A DNA stretch of 12,136 nucleotides from Larix sibirica. Taxonomy: Eukaryota > Streptophyta > Pinopsida > Pinales > Pinaceae. Below, piece after piece: positions 1-8,919 of this stretch. Positions within the stretch are counted from its first letter, which is position 1, and each line of letters opens with the position of its first letter. The notes beneath the pieces were generated by a model. It saw only the letters and a list, made by a program, of their open reading frames with translations. It was not told where the DNA came from and ran no database searches. The DNA is taken from positions 1 through 12,136 of the forward strand of contig NWUY0303913126.1 of NCBI GenBank assembly GCA_004151065.3, read 5' to 3'. Position numbers and translations under genes: made by a program.

Positions 1-2218
1 ATAGCATACCAAACTTTGCAGGGATGTCAGCCACTACTATGTCCATCATGATGCTTTTGGCTGAGAGTTCTTTCAATGTTACCACCATGTCCTTTATCAA
101 CCCCAAGCACTTAACATTCCTGGATTCGAAGGAGTACAAATCTTTGTAAGGCCTGGTGATTTCTAAACCCAGTTCTTCCACCACCAATTTTGGCATTAAA
201 TTGTGAGAGGCACCAGAGTCTATTACTGAATTCTGAAGAGTCATGTCATGAATATTTAAACTCAAATAGAAAGGGGTAACATCTTCGTCATCTTCTTCTT
301 CAAGCTTGGGCCCAAAAACAATTGTAGGAGCATCATCATTTACCTCCAAAATATCCTATTGACAGTCACCCTGACCACTGACCATCTTGGTGATTTGTTC
401 CCTATATTCATTATTCCTTAGCAGTTCATCAAAAGGGATGGATATCTTTACTTTTTATAACTCTGTCTTCAGACTGAAAGACGAAATTGGTTTACCCGTA
501 TCTGCAAGCTCTGACTTTCTAGCCTCCCTGGATTGCTACTTTTTTATTTATGAATCCTTATGCGCAGTGGTTCCCTGCTGCTTTTCCCTTGGCTTCTCTG
601 GATCCTTTTGTGCAACAGTTTCTTGTTGCTCCTTTGGTTTATTAGTGTTTTGTTGAGCATTAGAGAACTGATTCAAATTAGATTTCCCTTTATTTATATT
701 TACATCCCTATTCCTTAGCTTCAGCTTCCTCTGAAAGTCATCTACAGCATTCTGGTAGCCCATTTGATACTGCTCTGAGTCCAATTCTGGATGGGAAGTA
801 GAAGCTCCTTTGGTGAAAAAGTCATACTCCCTTTCATTCATGTATATTTCATCGTCTAGGGTATCAAAATGATGAATCTGGTCATTCATTGGGTCCTCTG
901 GGCCTTCCTCATTTACCATATTTTCTGGGAAAGGAGGTCTTATTTGTTGGTCATCAGGGTTCCTCTGATTCCTTTGGGGAGGTGGTCTTCTGAAGTTTGG
1001 ATTTCTCACTTGGTTTTCAAGCTACTCTCTATTAGGAGGTCTGTTATCTAGGGCCATCCTATCCATCAATTTTTCCATGGTCTTCATCATCATCTCAAAC
1101 TTCACATCACTGGTAGAGGATGAAGTGGAAGTGGAAGTGCGGATTTCTATTTTCTTCTTTTCTACTTTTGCTTTCCCTTTCAACTTTCCTGAAGCCATCA
1201 TGTTTGCCTCTACTTCTATAGCATCCTTTAGCATAGTGGGCAAGGAAGGTGACTTTCTCTCTCTCAACAAACAGGAGAAATATCCATCGAAGGAATCTAC
1301 ATAATGAAGCTTTGTAGCACCAACTAAGGGTTTTAGATCATCTGGGATAGAATTGTATACCTTCATGAACCTACTAGAAAACTCATGCACAGACTCAAAA
1401 TTTCCTTTCTTCAAGTGGTTGTATTGGGACAAGATTTGTGAAGGACTCCTTGTCGCTTCCCATCTATCTAGGAATAGGATTCTGAAGGCTACAAAGTTGG
1501 GGATATATGCATTAGGCAGATCTCTGAACCATTTCCTAGCCTCTTCAGCTAGACTTTGGGTGAACAACCTCATCTTAGAGTCCTCATGGTCTACCTCTTC
1601 TAGGTCAATGAAGTCTTCAAACTTATCCACATGTTGCCTAGCTAACACATCACCTTCCCCATAATATGAGATGACTCTCTGTGAGTAGTTTTGAGGGAGG
1701 TCATGCAAAGCAGCTGGTAATACTAGGGGGGTGAACCTAGTAGCCATTGTTCTGGGTAGATTTTGAGCTACATGGGGGTTACTCTAAGGAGGATTATGGA
1801 TTTTTGTATGGGCCTGAAATATTTGTGGATGAGGATTGGCTCTTTTAGATCTAACAATATTCTACAGATTATACCATACAGGGTCTAACAAATATGAATC
1901 AAGTTCTTGGAAACTCTCCTCAACTAAATTCAAGTCCGATTCTGATTTAGATTTTGATAGGGATTTTCCAATATCTACTTCTAGACTTAATTCAAGGAAC
2001 TCATATGACTCTTTAGACACAAAATCTTCAACATTAGAAGCACTAGCCTTACTTGTTTCACCTCTATGTCTAAGCAATATTTTTGGGTTATCTATGCCTA
2101 GTAGGATCTCAGAGAAAGGGTTACCTCTGGTATGGATCTTTTTAGGGGCCAGTGTGTCTTCTCAGACTTCTTCAGAAGTGAAACTCAAGCTCGTTGATTT
2201 TCCCAGTGGAGTCTTCAT
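1..2218 (-). pseudogene. gag-pr: gag-protease polyprotein frame of the retrotransposon, with in-frame stops, 3' end outside window
   Basis: One uninterrupted phase runs from ATG at 2218 to the window edge, about 739 codons. A 157-residue N-terminal extension rich in Ser, Glu and Lys precedes a second ATG at 1747. Residues about 158-360 form a gag/capsid-like domain, with RKWFRDLP and LFLDRWE among its recognisable motifs. A Gln/Pro/Asn-rich linker follows, with no CCHC zinc knuckle visible. An aspartic protease domain then begins near residue 625, with catalytic VIDSGASHNLMP (Asp at about residue 667) and a later ADIPAKFGML. In-frame stops are TGA at 2164-2162; TAG at 1864-1862, 1786-1784, 1024-1022, 538-536 and 358-356; and TAA at 550-548 and 457-455. 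All are explicable as C-to-T changes from CGA, CAG or CAA. Gag packages the RNA and the protease matures the polyprotein; this copy would need readthrough to make either. The start at 2218 is the most upstream in-phase ATG I found; 1747 is the alternative. Confidence 0.82.
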
Positions 2219-2363
2219 CCAACATAAATACAAATGAGTGGAGTCGCTAGGGCAGAAACACAACCTTTCTTCGAATTCTTGAAACTTCTATCTACCGACA
2301 TAAACTTCTTCTTAACAATTGGAAATCCTTTTTCATTTTCCCAGGGATGATAAGACAACTCGT
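2219..2363 (-). other. Untranslated leader between primer binding site and gag
   Basis: A leader of roughly 145 bases separates the primer site from the first in-frame ATG of gag. A small open frame runs from inside the LTR through the primer site to 2215, in a different phase from gag. I regard it as leader sequence and not a gene. The nonamer GACTCCACT occurs twice on the minus strand, once in the leader near 2240 and once just inside the gag frame near 2210. It may be a packaging or secondary-structure element, but nothing else supports that. Confidence 0.4.
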
Positions 2364-2381
2364 ACCCTGGAAACGATGCCA
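2364..2381 (-). other. Primer binding site, tRNA-Asp type, eroded
   Basis: Read on the minus strand, the 18 bases are TGGCATCGTTTCCAGGGT. The plant tRNA-Asp primer site, as I recall it, is TGGCGCCGTTGCCGGGGA; 13 of 18 positions agree, including the obligatory TGG complement of the CCA tail. Three of the five differences are G-to-A or C-to-T transitions. The site begins three bases after the LTR end, as expected for a minus-strand DNA primer site. It both orients the element and marks the LTR edge. The mismatches suggest reduced primer pairing in this copy. Confidence 0.7.
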
Positions 2382-3369
2382 ATATGTTAGCACCCAAATC
2401 GTACCTCTAGGTTGTAGAGAGGTGAACATGGGGTAACCACAAAACCACTTTAGACTTATGCCACTGACCCAACATAGTCAGAGAGGGATCTCTCAACATT
2501 GACAGAAGACTGAAAGTAAAACAAACATAAACACATAGCCTTCCTTCTTACTCAAGATATTCATTCAAAGCATACTCAGAAGGTCAGAATTCTGCTGGAA
2601 CATATCATTTAAATTGTTATTTGGTTGAAAGCGACATGGATTTCCATTGGGAATTGGAGTCGAAACATACAGTTAATACAGATCATTACAATGCTTTGCA
2701 TATACAGTCATCCAAAGGCAAGGAAGCCACCAATCTACAGTCGAAGTGCTTTTAATTGGGTGATTTACAAGAAAGAGAAACAATCCATCGATATGGAGCA
2801 TAGAGATATGAATTCCATGTCGATTTCAGTAGAACGGACTATGAAATACTTAGGACTATAAGAATAAGGCATAATCACTATGAATCTTATCCAAATACTA
2901 CACTAGCCCAAGTACGAACAACATAACATGATGAATTAAAAATGAAAGAAACACATTCATTTGAGCAAGAGATAAATAGACTGTAAATATGAAGACACAT
3001 GAATCTATGAAAAAGAAACACCTGCAAGGCTCTGCTAATTTTTTTTAAAATATTCTCAAAATGCTCACACAAAACAATACATGTGTTCCAAAAGTTTTCA
3101 ACCTTTCTTCATTAGATTACATTGAATTTATAGAACTCCCTGATCTCTCATCCTTGAGCTAGTCTGAACAAAAACAGTTACAGCCTTTGATGACACCTAA
3201 TCCTAGGCATATTCACCACTACTACATGAAAACAGAGCTGGCAAAAATTGGCTTAACTGCCTTTTTACATTCACTGATCATTTTTACCAGATGACGGTCG
3301 AATCAAACAAAAATCCAAAAAGAGTTTGGTAGTTGTCCCAGCTGGCCGTTTCCACTCCCTTTGAGTCCT

Positions 3370-6300
3370 TCATGCACCCAGCTTTAACTTTCCTTTACCA
3401 TATTTCTCAATCCACTTCCATTGTTCTGTTGTTGGTAGGTCTGAGGATGCGAGCTCCTTGAGGAGAATTCTCATTTCAGTGTGTTCTTTATAGGAATAAC
3501 CTTCGAGGAGCGTGTGGGCCTCTTTGAACGTTGTGAGGAGCTCGAAATCTTGGGTCAGCTTCTCCACCACCACTTTACCTTCCAAGGGCTACACCAAACC
3601 TGCAAAAAATTCCTGGTCCGACTGACATTCCTCCATTTTTTCCTAGTACTCTTCTTTTTTCATCATGGTTCTGTCTTCCTCCCAGAATAGAGGTATACCT
3701 TTCTTAAACAGTGGATCGAAGACTTCTTTGAACATTTTCACTTTCTTGGTAAAGATATTTATTCCCGTTTGAATGGAGCTCACCTGCTCATGTATTAGCA
3801 TTACTTTCTTGGCGCACATGATGATGGTCATCCTATCTTTAATATCTGCCGCTTTCATCTGGCTTTTAGACAAGCCACTTAGAAAATCTACTGCATTCTA
3901 GGTGCAAACCTGGGATTTTTTGTTCAATTTCTTGTTTGCTACTGCGATCACTGGGTCTGCTAATTTTACCACGGCCTCTTTACTTGCTATAAAGTCCAGG
4001 TATGACCTTAGTTGCTCCGCCTGCACAATGATGTGGCCCCAGATGATTTTCCTCACCTCCTGTAATGCTTCCTTTCCTATGACCTGTTGTTTTAATTGAT
4101 CATATTCCTCCTGCATAGCCTGATATTTGGTTTCCCAAGCTTTCTTGTCTTTTTCTACCTCTTCCTTCTCCTCCTCAGCAATATCCCTCATAGCTTTCAG
4201 GTTGGTGTTTTGTTTCTTTAGTCTTATCACTTCTGCGTTGTCTAAGCTGGTCCTGGCTATCTGTCCTACTATACAAAAATCCCTAGCTTCCACTGTGGGT
4301 GTGACCATGGCTTCTATTTCCTACTCCTTATCTTTGAGTTTCTTCTCCAGCTTTTTGACTTCCACCTTCAGATATTTCTCACTGTCCATAACCGATTTCG
4401 CGTCCCCCTGCCAATTTTCCCCTCTTTCATCAGACTCTATCAATTTGGCTTTACAGTGTGTCAGCTCTGTCTGCAGCTTTTCCTTCTCTTCCACCAGTTC
4501 TGCAATATCCACAACATCTACCAATTGGGCAACGGGCATTTTTAACCTCTTTTTTAGTTTAAGGATTTCCTGATCCTTCTCCTCCAATAGCCCCTGGATT
4601 CTTTTTCTTTTGTCTTCAATGGTCTCAGTAGCCAGCAGAGAGGCTTGGAATTTCTTCACCTGTGCCTTCGAACTTTTGTTCTCTGCCTTCTCTATTCTCA
4701 ATTGATTCTGCACTCTGGTTTTATTGGTTTGTGCTTTTGACAGGTCGAGGGCATATTTGAGTAGCTTGTCATAAATAAATTCCCCTGTCTCTTTGTGCAG
4801 GTTGATTACATCTGGCAATGGAATTTCCTCCAACTTCACCTTCAGCTCCGTTGCCTTACTCTTGGTAGTTAAGGCAAGGCTCAGGGTATTCTGCACCAAG
4901 TTTCTGCTTGCCACCAAGGTTACCTCCTTAGAGGAGATTTTCCTAACATCATCATACAATTTTTCTTCCTTTGACAGCTTTTCAGGATCCTCTTCATATT
5001 CTTCCAGCAGTGCAGTCCTTCTCACGCTTGGTGTTGCAGGCCCAACAAGAGTCTTGGCGAACGCGTGTTCCTTAATCTCAAAGGATGGAACAGAGAATCT
5101 AACCTATTTCTTCTTAGGATGCTTTGCCTTCACCTGTATTACTTGCTTCCCTGGATCTTCCACCTTTTGTCTCTTAATTTCTCTTTCACCTCCACTATCC
5201 ATGTCCATAGGCTCACCACCCTCCTGCTGTGAGAGTTTCTATGGAATACTAGTGAGGGCCAGGGCTGCTGCTATTTCTGGATCCTTTTCAGGTGAACCAT
5301 GGACTGAGGTTGTGCTTCCATGTACCAAAGAGAGGGAGCCTCCTAGTGGGTCAATTTCCATCTGACCCTTATCCATGTACACCAGCCAATTGGCTCTTTC
5401 TACTAGGACAAGGAGCTCCAAATGCTCGTATGCCTTTCTATTTGTCCCCTTCCTCCTCTCTAAGACTATGTACTGAGGGTCGTAGTTTATAGAATCTCTA
5501 GAGGAGAAACCCAGATCGCTCATCATAAGCTCAATGTTAGGAAGGGATGCTTTATTTTTTATAACAAAAGGACCTACTTCCCATGGGAAGTTGATATCAG
5601 CAGATTTCTTGTCAATTAGGAAATGTTCGCATTAGAATTTCAGCTTCTGTCTTATGAACTCCAGGGTGAACATGCTGGGAGTTAGGAAAGCTGGCAATAC
5701 ATATGGGGCATAAGAATAACCGTATACTCTCATTACAGTCCCATTCTTAAACAGGAACCAATCCCCAACCCTCTTTTCCATAGAGGCCTGTAACAAATCT
5801 TTCATTTCAGGCAGGGCTCTTGGCAATTTATTCTGGAAAAACACAAAATAAACCTCTGCCATGAGATCATTCATGAAAACTTGGAAATTGGAGTACATTT
5901 CTTCAGTGATCTGTAGCTCCAGTCCCTGTAGGTTTTCCTCCTGCGCTGCTAGAAAGATCTTCAGTAGATTAGATTAAAACCTAAAAGACTTAGTTTTGGG
6001 GAATTCAATGAGTTGAGCATGGATTCTATTGGGTAGGGTTTCGTCGAATTTTAGGCAGGAGCACTGAGCGAGTGAGTTGGGGTCAGAATGTTCAATGGGG
6101 CAAGTGCTCAGGATGAACATGAGGCTGATCAGAGGTTCGGTTATGTACCTGTTGCTATCCATCCCCAGGAACTAGGCCAGTATGGAGATAATATACTTAG
6201 ATTCATCTCTGAACAGTTCAGATTCACTAGGGAAAGGGGCTTCTGGAGGGAAAAAACTGGGTAGTAGGGTCACTTGGTAGAAACTCTTCTTAAGGTCCTC

Positions 6301-6711
6301 AGGGGCTTCACGAAAGTACTGGATGAGAGATTCCATTTTGTAATTTTGGGCTTTATGACATAATTCTCGAGGTACGGCCAAGGCTTTCCTAACAGCCGGG
6401 GCATTTACATAGCACAGGGTTTTGGAGCCTGTTGCATCCAGGACGACTCTCTGCTCAGGGGAGTAACTGTCGGCACACCAAAGTACGAACTCGGGGCAAC
6501 TAGGGGTTTGAGTTGTAGCAAACAGATGGAAAAAGAACTGATAAGTTTGGTGAGTATCTGGCTGGATGGCCCTCAGAGCTTCTAGTTTTCCTTAAATTGT
6601 GTTTGGAGGGAAACTAATCAACATGGTGTCAAAATTATCATACTCTTTATCTTCTACTAGGTCAGTTAACTGGGGATATTCGAGACCTGAAGGTTCTACA
6701 GCTTCTGCCAT
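3370..6711 (-). pseudogene. LTR-encoded long ORF: N-terminal globular region, basic linker, long coiled coil (function unknown), with ten in-frame stops
   Basis: A single phase of 1113 codons runs from ATG at 6711 to TGA at 3372-3370 with no frameshift. Residues about 1-480 look globular and mixed in composition. Residues about 505-540 are basic, with KRQK and HPKKK clusters that could serve as nuclear localisation signals. Residues about 570-1000 are Lys/Glu/Gln-rich with heptad-like leucines and look like coiled coil. In-frame stops are TAA at codons 40, 246 and 360, and TAG at codons 180, 491, 536, 797, 938, 1023 and 1041. None is TGA. The frame lies wholly inside the LTR, before the primer site, so both LTRs of an intact copy should carry it. 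I do not recognise the family. Extra ORFs with coiled coils are known in Tat/Ogre- and Athila-type elements, but usually between LTR and gag or near the 3' end. A structural, RNA-binding or targeting role is conjecture. Confidence 0.72.
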
Positions 6712-7033
6712 TTAAATAGCTTTCGGTGAAAAAACGGCCTACCTGGTCGCCCCACAGCTGGGAGGGTTTTCTGGGTGTTTGGTTGGCTGGTCGGCTTTGC
6801 ACAGTCAGCTTCGTTCACTATCAAACGCGTGCAGGAAAAATATGGTGTGGATCCCAGCGCGAGCTAGTTTTTTATAACATAAACCTGCCAATATCCTCCT
6901 TACAGGTATGCCAGTGATAGAGACATGCCAGCCATCCATCCACGCCGGGAATCTACAGCCGCAGATCCTCGTGCCTTTTTATTTTCTAACACCCCCGTGG
7001 CCTTGAAATCCGTTACGTGTTACTTCGGCAGTG

Positions 7034-7044
7034 CCTTTTATATG
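7034..7044 (-). promoter_or_regulatory. TATA-box candidate, stronger of two
   Basis: On the minus strand the bases read CATATAAAAGG, close to the optimal plant TATA box. Transcription would start near 7005-7010 and leave a leader of about 295 bases before the ATG at 6711. A second candidate, TTATAAAAAA at 6877-6868, would give a leader near 130 bases. Position inside the LTR, upstream of the first long frame, supports a promoter role, but no start site can be proven from sequence. Confidence 0.35.
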
Positions 7045-7150
7045 CAAAACTTTCCCGACCGTGGATCATCACCTTGCTCAGATCTGGGTCGTCCATAGAT
7101 GTGCCTTCTACCAACTTCGCAAATCTTAGTCATGTCAGTCTAGTGCACAA

Positions 7151-7570
7151 GTCGAATTTGTGAACAGAACCTGAGCCGTAGATCTGCATCGGACCGAATC
7201 CCCGCTGTTGAAAGGCGTGGCACGTTAACACGACTTCACAGATCTGCATCATGACTTTGTCCGCGCAAGTTCAAATTGCGAACTAGATTCGCACCGTCGA
7301 TTTTCATAGCCCACCATCGATCTAACTCTCACATACCTGCCAACTAGTGGCCCGCCTGTGCTTAAACCTCCATCACCTTATTTTGCGATATAAGATTACG
7401 GCCTTGGATTTTCATCGCATCTGATCCAAGCCGTCCATCCTGATCAATCCGAGATGCGGGCGCATTCCTTCAAATTTTGTCGTTTCGACCGCTAGCGAAA
7501 CTTGAGTTTTCCCACATGCTTCTCTTTCGAGCCAAATTTACTATGTAAGGCTTTGATTTTCGTTGTTTGG
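7151..7570 (-). repeat. Degenerate tandem repeat array in the LTR promoter zone
   Basis: At least four diverged units share an A/T-rich block resembling AATTTGYGAAC, followed after 10-20 bases by a block resembling CCGTNGATTTNCAT (plus-strand reading). Clear units lie near 7151-7195, 7270-7311, 7381-7421 and 7531-7570, spaced roughly 110-150 bases apart. A partial unit with GATCTGCATC is near 7240-7250. Identity is low, so this reads as an old enhancer-like array and not a recent expansion. Repeated enhancer modules in U3 are common in LTR elements. Confidence 0.4.
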
Positions 7571-7655
7571 TGGACGTAGACCGAGCTGGGTTTACTTTGA
7601 AAGTCTCCTCAGTCCAACAAACCCTTCCTTTCACCCAAAAACCTCCCTCGAATAC

Positions 7656-7676
7656 TTAGCACAATCCCAGTGCTAA
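7656..7676. repeat. Perfect hairpin at the outer LTR end
   Basis: TTAGCAC (7656-7662) and GTGCTAA (7670-7676) are perfect inverted copies around a 7-base spacer. The outer arm is part of the LTR terminus, so the same heptamer occurs three times in relation to the ends, at 2387-2393, 7656-7662 and 7670-7676. It may be an integrase-recognition feature or chance reuse of the end motif. Confidence 0.5.
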
Positions 7677-7678
7677 CA

Positions 7679-8746
7679 ATCACAAACATGTAGTTGTAAA
7701 TGTATATTTTAGATTCAAAGGAAATATAAACATCACCCAACAAGCTAAAATCCTCACTTGTTATCTAAAATCTTCATGGGTTACATTTAATGTTTCTCGC
7801 TCTTGATCAAGGCAATGCATGTTCTGATATCAACTGATTAATCTATTTTACTTAAAACATGCCATATTTCAGATATCATATTACTCTCTTCCTTGGTGGA
7901 AGATATATTGAAGGGATTAAATGCAAAATATAGTTTTCATATGAATGTACTTGCACATCATCACACTCCAAAACAAACACTAATGTATTTCTTTTTAAGA
8001 TCTCACTGGGAACTCTTCCCACACTTTTTGTGTTTATTTTTGCATCTTTCCTTTCATTATCCATGGTACATCTCTCTCCAAACCATAAAAATACAATCTG
8101 GTCCCCAGTTTATTTTTCTCTGTCCCAATAAATTTTATAAACAAGGGTTTATGTTCATTGACTCCACATTTAGATGACTGAATTATGACATTGAATTTTG
8201 AAAGACATTTTTCAAATCATTTCGTAACAACGAACATCATTATTTTCAAAAGTTTTGTTATCTCCGTTAGTTTATTTTGTTTGTTTTGCATAGAGACATC
8301 AATCCATGTGAATCTTGTGCATTGTGAAACACAAACGGATATGCAATGGCACTGGATAGGGAAAGTTGCCGTTCATCATGAGAGTTTGGTCTTCTTGATA
8401 GCATGGTTTCAACATATTATGGGCTATGCTAAAAAAAAATAGTATGTGAAATTAGAAATTGAAACAATAAATATTGAACTCATCTTGGTCTACTTTAAGT
8501 AGCAAGATCTAGGCATTGTTGGAGTGATTCATTTTTTTGAAAATTTCCGACAAATTAATCTCCTCTAGTGTGTCGTTGGGGCATTTTCCGTATGCAATAC
8601 TTGTTCTGTTCACAAGAAATTTTTATTAATGATTGCACATACTTGGCAAGTATTTTAATCCCATTTTTTCCAAGTGATTTTTTTTTGTCTCTAAACCATA
8701 ATCTATAATCTATCATTTGTTTAGGGCACATGTATATTTTTTTCTT
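7679..8746. other. AT-rich flanking DNA between retrotransposon and MULE, no supported gene
   Basis: Short open frames of 94 codons (7893-8177) and 85 codons (8185-8442) exist on the plus strand. They have biased, low-complexity hydrophobic composition and no recognisable motif, and such lengths are expected by chance. I see no tRNA, hairpin of note or transposon end here apart from the target site at the MULE border. Confidence 0.5.
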
Positions 8747-8755
8747 GTTCAAAAT
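8747..8755. repeat. Left target site duplication of the MULE (GTTCAAAAT)
   Basis: The nine bases GTTCAAAAT directly abut the left terminal inverted repeat and are repeated exactly at 10831-10839. A 9-bp duplication is the hallmark length of the Mutator superfamily. The perfect match suggests the insertion is not very old. Confidence 0.85.
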
Positions 8756-8919
8756 GGCATAGTCTAACGATTCGATGATTTGGGTCGGAAGTCGTCTGGT
8801 CGCCAATTTCTGGGCCAAATCGTTATTCCGACCGACCCCAACTCCGGTTCCTTTTTCCCGCTCCCCTTCGTCGGAAAGGAGGGGCCCGTTCCTTCAGCGT
8901 GGACGCATGTTAGCATTGG
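8756..8919 (+). repeat. Left terminal inverted repeat of the MULE
   Basis: This arm matches the reverse complement of 10830-10688. Strong blocks are GATTTGGGTCGGAAG near the outer end, CTGGGCCAAATCG in the middle, ACCCCAACTC further in, and TTAGCATTG at the inner edge. Divergence is moderate and includes indels; this arm is about 20 bases longer than its partner. Open frames seen across it on both strands are by-products of its GC-rich composition. Confidence 0.82.

Larger units (their letters stand above)
1..7678 (-). mobile_element. Ty3/gypsy-type LTR retrotransposon, 5' part (5' LTR, PBS, gag, protease), truncated by the window edge
   Basis: A single minus-strand element is supported by its ordered parts. 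These are an LTR bounded by 9-bp perfect inverted ends (2385-2393 and 7670-7678), a tRNA-Asp-like primer binding site three bases inside the LTR end, a leader, a gag domain and an aspartic protease motif DSGA at 220-209. Reverse transcriptase, integrase and the 3' LTR must lie left of base 1. Gag followed by protease in one frame, with a tRNA-Asp primer, fits the Ty3/gypsy (Metaviridae) group. Assignment to a lineage such as Tat or Athila is not possible without RT. The 5-bp target duplication would be ATCAC at 7679-7683, but its partner is outside the window. Eighteen in-frame stops indicate an old or inactive copy. Confidence 0.88.
2385..7678 (-). repeat. 5' LTR of the retrotransposon, 5294 bp, unusually long and protein-coding
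   Basis: In element orientation the LTR begins TGTTAGCAC (7678-7670) and ends GTGCTAACA (2393-2385). This gives canonical TG...CA ends and a perfect 9-bp inverted terminal match. The inner end lies three bases from the primer binding site, which fixes that boundary. The outer boundary rests on the matching end sequence only, because the second LTR is not in the window. Internal layout in element order is a promoter-like zone with degenerate repeats (7678-6712), a long reading frame (6711-3370) and about 1 kb of AT-rich tail (3369-2385) where I see no gene. Typical LTRs run from a few hundred bases to about 2 kb. LTRs near 5 kb are known from Ogre-type and some large non-autonomous plant elements. 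Confidence 0.78.
6712..7678 (-). promoter_or_regulatory. U3/promoter-like zone at the start of the LTR
   Basis: This stretch lies before the LTR-encoded ORF and has no coding signal. It is richer in GC and CpG than the flanking DNA. It carries degenerate repeats (7151-7570) and two TATA-like sequences. In an LTR retrotransposon the promoter sits here, so transcription would start upstream of the ORF and proceed through it, then the primer site, then gag. That makes the ORF the first one on the genomic RNA. The exact U3/R boundary is not visible. Confidence 0.45.

Noticed and set aside
2215-2397. 60-codon minus-strand frame across the LTR end and primer site
   Set aside because: It is in a different phase from gag, crosses functional non-coding sites and shows no protein motif.
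3481-5492. Several plus-strand frames of up to 190 codons opposite the LTR ORF
   Set aside because: They are antisense shadows of the long minus-strand coiled-coil frame and are Ser/Phe/Leu-rich as expected from reversed Glu/Lys codons.
1-6711. Reassigned genetic code with TAA and TAG read as glutamine
   Set aside because: Attractive because 17 of 18 internal stops are TAR at Gln-like sites. But an in-frame TGA at 2164-2162 fits a mutated CGA equally well, Gln codons CAA/CAG remain common, and the element resembles land-plant retrotransposons, which use the standard nuclear code. Kept only as a testable alternative.
7893-8442. Two plus-strand frames of 94 and 85 codons between the transposons
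   Set aside because: Composition is low-complexity and hydrophobic, there is no recognisable domain, and the lengths are near chance for this sequence. A faint likeness of the first to a copia gag phrase was too weak to use.
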